This document shows, piece by piece, positions 43,024-53,800 of a DNA stretch of 64,000 bases. Each line of letters starts with the position of its first letter. The first letter of the stretch is position 1. The translations under genes and the position numbers were made by a program. The DNA lies in contig RPFO01000276.1 in NCBI GenBank assembly GCA_009746045.1, positions 3,692,193 to 3,756,192 of the forward strand, given 5' to 3'. Source of the stretch: Mesostigma viride (taxonomy: Eukaryota > Streptophyta > Mesostigmatophyceae > Mesostigmatales > Mesostigmataceae). The notes under the pieces were generated by a model. It was given only the letters and a program-made list of their open reading frames with translations, had not been told where the DNA came from and did no database searches.

Positions 43024-43188
43024 ATGGCTGAGCCGCCGCCTCCGGCGCTGATGTTTAAGACGCAAGAAGATGTTCTTGAGGCCGAGGTGCGCGGCCAGAT
43101 CACAGCGGCCTATGCCATACATTGGATTAGGCGCCTTAACGAACTGAGTCGAGGGAAGCGAGGAGGGGACGCGATGAGCGCCATCTAA
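43024..43188 (+). CDS. Small ORF inside the Harbinger-like element
   Basis: 54 codons starting MAEPPPPALMFK and ending TAA. In Harbinger elements a second, Myb/SANT-like protein accompanies the transposase; the Trp/Arg-rich helical part here could be the start of one, but no Myb repeat is visible. Function unknown. Confidence 0.35.
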   Translation: MAEPPPPALMFKTQEDVLEAEVRGQITAAYAIHWIRRLNELSRGKRGGDAMSAI

Positions 43189-43904
43189 GCAGTTGCTTGT
43201 CATGTCTATACGCCCGGGCATCTCATGATCTGTCTACCATGCACGCATTTTCCTTGGATGAATCGAACAGCTTTTGACATTTTAATGGCGACAATGAAGT
43301 CCGGCCACGACAATATAGCGCTGCTCAGAGCTTCGTTGCCGAGAAAGGTTTAAGAGGTGCTTTTTCCGGGCAGATAATGTAACTCTGCCTAGACCCCGGT
43401 AGCTTTCAGCACGCGCATATTGCTTGAGGCAAGCGAGCCACGACGCCTGCAGGTGCTCCTGCCGAGGTGGAGACCTCCGAGAGCACGTGGATTAGGCTCA
43501 TGCGTCACAGCAGCATCGACCTTCATTCTCCTGGTGTACGTGGAAGGTCACTTTTCAGGATTAACATATCTGAATGTTGATTGCCTGTTCATTTTCCGTC
43601 AATTGAGCAGCGATTGAAACCATGAGCCATGCAAGTGTAAGGTACAGAATTCAGTTGATGAACCCAAGCAGGTAATGTGCAAAATAGATGAACCCGAGTA
43701 ATATGTGCAGATGTTTCGTCCCACTGGCTGTGTGCTATTGCATGAACCGTGTAGGCCCTTGGCGTGTACTCACTTGCTGCAACCGTGCCCACAGCTGCTT
43801 GTCAATACACGCGGCAGGCACAACGACTTTTGCCGCGAGGTGAAACATTTAACTCCCCCACACCTTGCATTTTTCACTCTTTCTTTTCCCTATCCATCCT
43901 ACCC

Positions 43905-44475
43905 CCCAGCACACACACACGCCCACATACATACACATGCACATAAATGTTCACACACACATGCACACACGCACGCATACACACATGCACACATACACAC
44001 ATGCACCCACGCACACATGCACACATGCACACACGCACACACGCACACATACACACATGCACACATACACACATGCACACACGCACACATGCACACACGC
44101 ACACATGCACACATACACACATGCACACACGCACACATGCACACACGCACGCATACACACATGCACACATACACACATGCACACACGCACGCATACACAC
44201 ATGCACACATACACACATGCACACACGCACACACGCACACACGCACACACGCACACACGCACACACGCACACACGCACACACGCACACACGCACACACGC
44301 ACACACGCACACACGCACACACGCACACACGCACACACGCACACACGCACACACGCACACACGCACACACGCACACACGCACACACGCACACTCGCACAC
44401 TCGCACACTCGCACACACGCACACACACACACACGCACACACGCACACACGCACACACGCACACACATGCACACT
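43905..44475. repeat. (CACACG)n/(CACATG)n microsatellite
   Basis: About 570 bp of CACACG, CACATG and CACATA six-base units inside the DNA transposon. Open in all frames because six is a multiple of three; the resulting His/Thr/Ala and Cys/Val repeats are not genes. Confidence 0.96.
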
Positions 44476-45965
44476 GTGACATACACATGTATGCACACAA
44501 TATCACACACATGCACACACCCACGTGCGCACATGCACGCTAACACATGCACACAAACATGTGCACACACCCACGAGCACACGTGCACATGCATACAAAC
44601 GCACACAAACACAGGCCGACTTGCACACATGCGCCACACACATCAATCCATCACCAATAAACGGGTTGCTTGGACCCAACGACCTTCTTACTCGCCTGTC
44701 CACCCAATGTTCTGCCCATCCTCCCGCCTGCCCGCCTGCAAGTCTGCCACCCGCCTATCTGCCCACCCATCTGTCAACCTGCCTGCCTGCCTGCTTGTGT
44801 GCATGCCTGCGGGCCTGCATGTGCACCTGCGCCCATGCACCTGTTATGCCCCCATGGCACGTATATGCAGCCTAGCTAGTTGAGTGTCTCTTTGCACGCG
44901 CACATGGGTGGCTACATGGGCATTTGCCTGTGTCTTGGGCTGGGGCGTTGGGCTGATTAGTTCAAGAGTGGGCGGGAAGACGGTGGTATAATTGGGTGGG
45001 TAGGGACGGAGTGGATGGATGATTGGGGGGGTTGGATGCGGGTGGGACTCAACTTAGTGTTAAGTCCAATGTTGCCTATAGCATCAACAAAAATAAGCGA
45101 GAAAGCAGCCTAAATTCAAGGAGCCTACTTTTTGTAACATGTGCCAAACTGCAATTAATGGTTGCAGGCTCACAAGCTGCCAGATTCATAACGCACATGG
45201 AATGAAATGCATGGTTACAGGACAAGCGTGTGGTTGGAAATCTTACAATGCCTGGCAACGTCTCTTTCATGTGCCCACTGAGAACCGCTGTTCTTCGACA
45301 CAAGAAGGCTTTGGCAAGCAACGAGCTTCGGCCAGGGCCTTCATTTCAAGGAACCGTGTGTAAAGCAAGAACTCAGGATTTACAAACAGAAACTATACCT
45401 AACTTTGCGACCTTCATGCAGTATGTCATGTGCATGGCTATGTAGTATGTGCCAACAATCACAACGAAAACGTGCGAAATTGCAAACATTGCCATGGAAG
45501 GGCAGGAGCCACGCACGCAGCAAATTAAAACGGTTCGTGAACCAGTCTGTCGGGCATAAAGACAGCATAGTCTGGCCAGCAATAATGCAGTGCGATGCGA
45601 GACAAACTCGGTAAATATGGGCAGGCAGGCGCAGCTCGTCCTCAGCAGTGCTATCTAACGTGACGGCGCCTTATTTCCGCGTGCACGGTGCCGAACATGG
45701 CACTGGCCTGATTCCAGTTGCAGCAACGCCAGATGCCTTCCCGTCATAGAGCAGAGGCTTCACGTACGTCGCCATCGTTGGCTACCAATCGCTATGCTTC
45801 CCGTGATAATACACTACGCGTCCGAACAAAATGTCGAGAAAGCAAACAATCTACACGCGAGAGAACTGGGCTGATAGCTTTTCAGTACTGGTTTTACCGT
45901 GCCTTCAAATTCCATTAGCTTACTTAACCATGGCTGACTAATTTTAGCTAACGCGATCAACATAC

Positions 45966-46293
45966 ACACTACACGATCAAAGGAATCACGGGTCATGTGA
46001 AATGTTGCACGGAAGTCCGCGTCCGTCATGACACCCCCTCGCTTTGCTGATTCCCAAAATCCACGTCCTGCGGCCCTATCATATGCCCACGGGCGACCGG
46101 GCTGCCACCCGCCTCGTCGGTCGTCTGGCTTGTCGTCCATTGCCATCCCCATCATCACTTGTGTGGCGGTTGCCATGTATTCCGCCTCGCGAGCCGCATT
46201 TTCCTGAATAATGCGGATCGCGGCCTGCTTCCTGCGTAGCTGCAGGTAGCGCACCAGCACGATGAGAAATATAACTATTAGTCTCGCGATCAT
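45966..46293 (-). CDS. PIF/Harbinger-type transposase, N-terminal exon
   Basis: Starts with ATG at 46293 and ends at a GTATGT donor (45965-45960), in phase 1. The product begins with a hydrophobic stretch and a Gln/Arg-rich helix, then RPWAYDRAAGRGFW and FRATFHMTRDSFDRVV. The latter resembles the N-terminal helical domain that precedes the DDE_Tnp_4 catalytic domain of Harbinger transposases, where FxxxFRMSxxxFxxL is usual. The catalytic exons are not found downstream. Family recognition is by pattern only. Confidence 0.5.
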
Positions 46294-46615
46294 GGCTACG
46301 CACTTTCATCCACTAACGCGCGGCAGCGATGGTGGCCGCACTGTCTTCCCGGCGTGCACGTGTTCCCCGCCCTTTTCACGTCGTGTTCCCCGCCCTTTTC
46401 GTGCATCGACCAAAAAAAAAAAATTAATTCTGACTGGAACTGGCCGGAACTGCTTTTTTCGAGTTCCAGGAGTTCCACCCCAGTTCCGGTCGAATTAGCG
46501 GTTAATTAGAATTACATTTCTAATTGGACGGCCCAATGTGGAAACCTCTAGTTCCGGAACCGACTGAATTAGGACCCTAACTCCCCGGAACTGACGAATG
46601 TGGAAAGGGCCTCAG

Positions 46616-47367
46616 AGATCAATCAGCCCGATGGTCTTTAATGTAGGTAGATGGTAGATAATTTAAATCACGTCAACTCCACGTTACAGTATCGTAGGCC
46701 CTCCGATACATGTACAATATAATAATATTCCGGCCCTCGGCCGCTATAGATTCTTCGATTGGTGGTACGACTGGTGGTACGATCGGCTGCTCATGTGCGG
46801 CGCGGGATCCAACTGACTGACTGACTCACTGACAGGTCAACTCCACACGCTCTCAGATCTGTACGTTGTCGAGGTGTTAACTAACCCTGCGTAACTTCCG
46901 GTACTTGCTGGTGGTGGCAGGAGCGTGAGCACGTTAGTATCCTGTGGCTGCGGGACAACCACTAGCCAGTATTAGATGCGGCGTATCCGCCGAAAGGATA
47001 AGACCGGCGTGCGCATTAAAAAAAGTTGGGTTTTACTGGAAAATTCTTATCTCTGACCAGCCCATGTGCTCAGCTCAGCATTAATTTGCACCGCTCTAAC
47101 TGGTCCATGTGAACGGCAAGTAATTATAAGCCCAAGCTTCAGTTGGATCGCCTCGCTACGACATTTCAGCAATCTAGTTGTCCTGAACTTCTCTTTATTC
47201 TCTGTCGACCCAATTGAGACGATGTGGCAAATAGCTCATTTTTTAATCTCGCGTAATCTCGCATAGCGCGGTTTGCTTTTCAGAATTTCAGATACCCGTG
47301 ATATCATGATGAGTTCAATACACACGCCTCAGCTGCACATCTGGGGCGTAACATTAACAACAACAGC

Positions 47368-47447
<80 letters not shown>

Positions 47448-47879
47448 GACAACAACATTATAGACGCTAGCACGCTTGACCCCATGGCTAGAGTAGGTGT
47501 GCCCACACGCCCACACGCAAATAGATGGCGTGGAAATCAACAACAAAAACAAAAACAACAACCACGACGACGACGACAAGAAGTAGATGGCTAGATGGCA
47601 ATAACAGCTGAAATTCCATTGCAGCCAGGTTGCAGGGAGGACTCATGGCGTTGCTCTCCAGAATGGTCTTCCCTTCAAAAAACGGCTTTCTAGCACGTAG
47701 AAATGATCCTATTGCCTAAGGAAAACCGTTTTGGCTGCTGGGATGCCACCAAATAGACTTGCCATGCCTTCGTACATTATGACGAGTACCCAAGGCTATG
47801 CCACGTTGTATATGCGAAAACAGGCAGAGGTGCCGCTTGTCCACCTTACCTTATAAGGACTTGACCTTTACTCGTTATA
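46616..47879. other. No gene recognised; upstream region of the phosphodiesterase gene
   Basis: Apart from the CAA array (47356-47448) I see no exon. The interval just before 47880 is the likely promoter region of the phosphodiesterase gene; no clear TATA element is visible. Confidence 0.4.
47356..47448. repeat. (CAA)n microsatellite
   Basis: About 30 CAA units. Thr, Gln, Asn or Leu runs in open frames come from this array. Confidence 0.97.
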
Positions 47880-50800
47880 ATGGGGAGAGCCTGGCAAACC
47901 CAGGCTGTCAATGGCTTATCCCCAATACATCACCTCTCTTCCAATACTAGCTCGGAAGGGAAAACGTACGCCGAGGACGGCGACGAGGATGCAACACGGA
48001 AAGTACAGCCAGTGAACCGGTTTGTGGTGGTGAAAACGCGGATATTCCTCTTGTTCATGATTAGTGCGGCCGTCATCATCTCTGCGATCGTGACGTGGAA
48101 CCTGAGCTTAAGAACCACCAATGACGCATTCGACGAGATGTCGGACATACTTCGAAACGAAACTGTCGGGAGTTCAGCGTCTAAAGTGACGGTATGCACA
48201 CGTTCTTTGCAGTGATGCAGTCAGCCATGTTGTGTGGGGATTTGTTGAGGGTCCTCTGGTCTATTGTTGTGTAATAGCTCCCCCCCCCCCCCCCCCGCCC
48301 CCCAAGGGCTTTTCAGTCATTACGCTTGTCGCAGTTATGCCCTTCTAGCTGATTCCTGATCAACGCACATTCCAATTGCACGCGCTGGGCATGGCCTTAT
48401 GTCCATTGGCCCGGACATGCTCGCGCTCGTCGCCCTTTGCCGTTACCAATCGGCTCTGGAAAGCCGATCTGATGTGCCTGCTCTGAAGTGCCTCGCGAAG
48501 GCACATGTTTCACCAATCGTCAACGATCCCCCCCTTTTATCCCATGTCCACAAGAGTCCATGTTTATCATTACACAACCCAACGGTCCCTTGTTCCCCCA
48601 CTACCCCTTGCCCTTCTGCTTCACCTTACCCTTACCCCCCAGCGCTCCCCCCCCCCCCCCCGTTCCCCTCCTTCCCCCCCGCATTCCTCTTCCTTTCCCT
48701 CTCCACCTCCTTCCTTTCCCGCCGGCCTGTTCCCCGCCTCCCTCCCCCCCCCCCCCGTTCCCCTCCTTCCCCCCCCGCATTCCTCTTCCTTTCCCTCTCC
48801 ACCTCCTTCCTTTCCCGCCGGCCTGTTCCCCGCCTGCCTTGCCCCCTGCCCCCTTCCTGCCCTGCCCCCTCCCCCCCCTGCCCGTCCCCCCGTCCCCCTC
48901 CGCAGGACGTCCTAAACTCGCTCTCCCTCGGCTCCTTCTCCGTGTTCAAGTGCCTGGAGACGCTGCCCGCGTTCACCGACGAGGTGCTGGCCTCCACCGC
49001 GCTGACCTGCATGTGGGGCACGGCTGCGGGGGACGGCAGCGCGCGCGTGGTCTACGTGCTCACGCCCGACGACACCATGTGCATGTACCGCCGGTGGGGG
49101 CCCGAGGCCCAAATGCTCAACGCGTCCATCATCGTGGCCATCCCCGCCCCCCTGGACGACCCCTCCGCGCTCGTGTATGTGTACCTGCCGGATAACGTCA
49201 CGGGGCGGCCGCTGTTGGACGGTCCCATGGTCAAGATCTGCACGCAGGGGCGGTGCCCCCCGGGGCCTGATGCCAGCCTGTACTCCCCTGTCCCAATGCC
49301 GCCTGTCAAGGAGCTGCCCGCGTGGAGCTTGGGGCAGCAGCTGGCGCATGGGGAGTCCCGACTGTGGGCCAGCATGGGTGAGTACCGACGAGCGGGGACG
49401 CATTGGTTTGGAGCTGCACATGGGGATCACATCGGGTGCAAATGGGCATAAATGGCAGTATACGTTCGGGCATGTGAAGGCCGTACTGGGTATACTGTCT
49501 GGGCATGCAAATGGTTTATAAACGGGCATGCACATGGCCCCCAGGCAAGCCCATGCTGGGCCATGCCATGCTAACCAGCCATCTGCCCGTCCCTACCCCA
49601 CCGCATGTGTCCGAACGTTGTCAAACGGGTGGGGCCATGGCTGCCCCGTGATGGTTCCGCTGCTAAGTCTTACTCACGCGCTCCAGCCACCAATTACTTG
49701 AACCGATGGCTTGCGCCACCCACGACCACCGCTGTCCACTCACGCCTCACTTGTGGGTGCGGTGCGGTCGCTCTATCGTTTCTGCCTGTCACGGACTTCT
49801 GATTTTGTGCCGCGGTAGACACATGGCATGCCCACATTGGTGGTGTGGTGGGTAAGTTCCCATGATAGTGATAAGTGACAAATATATCTTTAGCAATATG
49901 ATCATTCACTTATGGACTCGAATGCAATCATTAAATACCGTGCGCGCAGGCATCGGCGGCAACTGGCAGCCCACGATCAACGTTGTAAAGTCGCTGCGGG
50001 CGCCCGCGTCAGGCAACCTGACCGCCGTCACCGTGGTGGCCTACCAGGCCTCCGTCCTCAAGGAGTTCCTGAGCCAGCTGCTGGTGGTGTCGAGCATGGG
50101 CGGCGTGATTTTCATTACTGCGGGCGAGAGGCTGGATCTGATCTCGTCGACACATGGCGCGCTCGCGGCGCCCGTGGTGGCGGATGAAGGCACCGAGCGG
50201 ACGTTCCTCTCGGCCTTCGACTCAGACTTTGATGAGATCAGAATCGGATCGCGGTGAGTGATGCGAGAAGGAATGGAGCATGGGGAGGTGGGGAGGGTCG
50301 AAAGGATGAGCTGATAGTGAGGGTTGATAGCGTCTGTCGGGAAGGATGGCCACGGGGAGAAGGGGGGGGGAGGGGGGCGGGGGGGGCGGGGAAGATTTGC
50401 CTCATAGTGAGAGGGGGGGGGGGGAAGAATTTGTCGCCAGCAACGCCAAGGCTACTCGGTTATTGTAGTTGGTCAACCTGGATCTCTAGCCTGACTACGT
50501 CACGCAGTAGGGAGAGGGACAGTTGCTGAAGCGTGGCTTGATGCTAAGAGAGCTGTTATTGGTAGTTCAGGAAACGTGATCCGGATGTGAGCCCTGCCCT
50601 CGCCCGCCCCTCCCTCTCCCCGAGCGTGTGCATGGAATCGTGCTGTGTGGCCGTCCTTGAGTCCCGATGCCAGGCTGGGCCATTCATTCACTCACGCGGC
50701 ATGGGCTCAGTGTGGGGCCATCCAAGCCCACGGGCCTTGTCTAGCGCTGCTGGCATTGGCGGTTGTGGTTTGTCGAGTGGAGCTAGTTATTGGTGGCACT

Positions 50801-53800
50801 GGTAGAGGGGGCGCCATCCGGTTCCTGCTGAGTAGAGGGGGGCAGAATATGGGAGGTTATATGGGGTGCTTATGGCTGGACAGAGCGTGTGTACATGCGT
50901 CCGCTGCATGTGTAGGGGGGTGTTCGCTCATTCTATCAATCTAGTGGATGCATGACGCCGTCGCCTAACCATCATTGTACTGCCAAGTGTCACTACCATT
51001 GCATGTGACCGCCCCGTGCAGCCGCATGAACGCCACCTTTGGCGCCGCGCTGCAGACGCACGCGTGTGAGATCATCACAGACCTGCACCGAGGGGGGAGC
51101 CACTTTGTGACCAGCCAGCCGCTCGAGTACGGCGGGCTAACGCTTGTCACTTTCCTCATAGTCCCGGTGGGAGCGCTGCGGGGCAACATTGACGCCTCGC
51201 GCAACCGCTCGCTGTGGCTCAGCGTGATCGCGGTCACGTGCATATTCATCATCGGCGTGGTGGGCATATTCCTGTCCACCATGCTCATGAGCCGCACGTA
51301 CAAGCTGGTGGCGGAGCAGAACCAGGTGGGTGGGTGGGTGGGTGGGTGGGTGGGTGGGTGGGTGGGTGGGTGGGTGGGTGGGTGGGTGGGTGGGTGGGTG
51401 GGTGGGTGGGTGGGTGGGTGGGTGGGTGGGTGGGTGGGTGGGTGGGTCGGTGGGTCGGTGGGTCGGTGGGTCGGTGGGTCGGTGGGTCGGTGGGTCGGTG
51501 GGTCGGTGGGTCGGTGGGTCGGTGGGTCGGTGGGTCGGTGGGTCGGTGGGTCGGTGGGTCGGTGGGTCGGTGGGTCGGTGGGTCGGTGGGTCGGTGGGTC
51601 GGTGGGTCGGTGGGTCGGTGGGTCGGTGGGTCGGTGGGTCGGTGGGTCGGTGGGTCGGTGGGTCGGTGGGTCAGTGGGTCGGTGGGTCGGAGCATGCGCA
51701 TCTGTGCAGTTGGGGGGGGGGGGCGGGGTGAATGTGGGGGGAGGAGGAAGCACACACAGGTGTGGGTGCAGGACCAGGCACAGAAGAGATGCTGCAGGAC
51801 CCGGCAAATGGAGAAGTGGGTGGGTGGGTGGTAGCCAGGAGTGGGGACCCAGGGTGGGGCATGGGGGGGTGGGGGCAGGACCAGGTTGGGGATTCAGGCT
51901 TTGCGCCAGGCTTTGTGCTTGTGTGCCTGAGTCACCGTGCCAGCTTTGGCCGGTCTGTGGCCTGAGACCTCTAGCCCTGGCCATGATGGACAGGTGCCTG
52001 ACGGCTATTCCCCATGTGTGCCGCGTGACGAATTAACGTTTGTCTGTGCCCATCCCCCTCAGATGCTGCTGGAGAAGCTGCAGCAGCCGGCGGGGGCCAA
52101 CGGCAACGACTGGCCGCAGGTGGACATGGGCACGGCTGCGGAGAAGCTTCACGCGATGATCAAGTCCCTGCGAGGTGGCCGCGTGATCACAGCGTCGCAG
52201 GTGGCAGCGATGCAGGAGCTGATCGCCACCGACGACATGCACAAGCCTCAGTTCCTGCGCAACATGCAGGTGAGCGGCCGCGCCTTCAAAGCCGGACCTG
52301 CTGCTTGCTTGCTCCTATGTTCTTATTCCTGTCTGCTCAAAATGCAGGTCAGGCGCATGCCATAATCTATCGACTGTATATAGCTGCTGATTGTTTTTGC
52401 TGTGTGATTGTCTGTTCCTCCGCAGCATGCAGGTGAGCTTCAGATTCCTTGAAGCTGTTCCTCACCGACTTTTTCCTACAGATTTTCAATGTTGCATTCG
52501 TCCTGTACAACATTCAAGTTCATCTGTGTGGCTTAGCTGGTTTTCGGCCGCTGAATGCACCAACCTCACTTCAGGCACTCTAATCCCGAGCCCATGATCT
52601 CCCCTCCCCACCCCACCCCACCCCACCCCCGTCACGGACCCATGCACACCATCTCTGTCACCGCCCACTAACCATGCAGGAGGCGCCAAGTGTCGCCGCC
52701 GAGATGGACAGAGAGACCGGCACGTGGCTGGCGAGCTTGACAGACCCCGGCGCCCCCAACCGACGCAAGCCCAGCCGGCGCTCATCTATCTCGGGCGCCA
52801 AGTCCCTCAAGAGCCTCCAGACGATGCGCTCGTCCGACTACTCTGCGTACGATGACTTCATGTCGGCGCAAGGGCTGGTCGCGATGCAGCCGGGCAACAA
52901 CCTGCAGAACGTGATGGACGTGACCTCCGAGGACGACGAGGAGGTGACGCGCCACTTGGCAGACCTGGACACTGCCACACAGCTGCTGGCCCCGCGCCGG
53001 CCGCGCCAGTCACTAGAGGACTATGAAGCCAGGAAAAAGGCCTTGTATGCGGCCGTGCTGGACCCTGCCCCCGCGGCGCTGCCCCAAGAAACGATGAAGT
53101 CCCTTTCTCAGGAGCTGCTTGCGCAGCTGGAGAAGATCGGGTCGTGGGAACTTGACACGCTGGCGTTATCGCAGGCGAGCGCGGGGCGGCCGATCCTGTT
53201 TGTGGGGTACCTGTCGCTGGCGAGCTCGGGACTGGTGAAGGAGTTCCGGTTGCCCAAGGACAAGCTCGTGCGCTTCCTGCTCGGGTTGGAACAGTGAGTG
53301 CTTGCGTCCCATTTGCGAGTAGTAGCGTGGGCAGCAGCACGCGTGGTGTGTCCAGGGACAAGCGCGTCGGATTGTTACGGGGAGTGTCCCACGCTGCCCG
53401 CGGTTTGGCTGTCACACACTCCCGCCCGACTTGCCCATCCATGTATGCAACCACATCCATCGGTGTATGCCTCTAGCCCAAGCATGTATCGTTACGTCTG
53501 TCAGTATCCACGTTGGTTTGTTCTCACATGTCTTCTCGTCTCCGTCACCATGCCTGCGGTCGCCCTTTCTCTCCCGTCCCCTCGGCCGCCACGGCACAGG
53601 GGCATGGACCCGGAGGCGCTCTACCACTCGGCGGCGCATATTGCCGACGTGACCGGCTGCCTTTTCCACCTGCTGACCGAGAGCGGCGTGAGCAAGCACC
53701 TGCGGCGCATCGACCAGCTAGCCGCCATCTGTGCGGCGCTCGTCCACGACTACAAACACCCGGGCGTGAGCAACGACTTTATCCAGAAGATGGGGGGCGA

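Larger units (their letters stand above)
42731..46615. mobile_element. PIF/Harbinger-like DNA transposon (remnant)
   Basis: Inverted ends AGCCTTTCCACAT (from 42734) and ATGTGGAAAGGGCCT (to 46612) are flanked by a 3-bp direct repeat CAG, a common Harbinger target type (CWG). A six-base TCAGAG flank match is an alternative reading. Subterminal regions share AATTAGCG and GAATTAG strings. It holds a transposase N-terminal exon (minus strand) and a small plus-strand frame. I cannot find the DDE catalytic part in 43.2-45.9 kb, so it looks decayed, or its other exons are too diverged for me. Confidence 0.65.

Noticed and set aside
43705-44883. 392-codon open frame with His/Thr repeats
   Set aside because: It lies on a six-base CACACG microsatellite that is open in several frames on both strands; no non-repeat domain is present.
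48399-48905. Pro-rich N-terminal extension before phosphodiesterase exon 2
   Set aside because: C-rich intron read-through; exon 1 at 47880-48191 joins exon 2 in phase and supplies a start codon and membrane anchor.
51326-52036. Trp/Val/Gly repeat extension of the phosphodiesterase
   Set aside because: Intron sequence: exon 5 at 52063 joins exon 4 in phase at 51325 and restores a sensible protein. Retained-intron use is noted only as a possibility.
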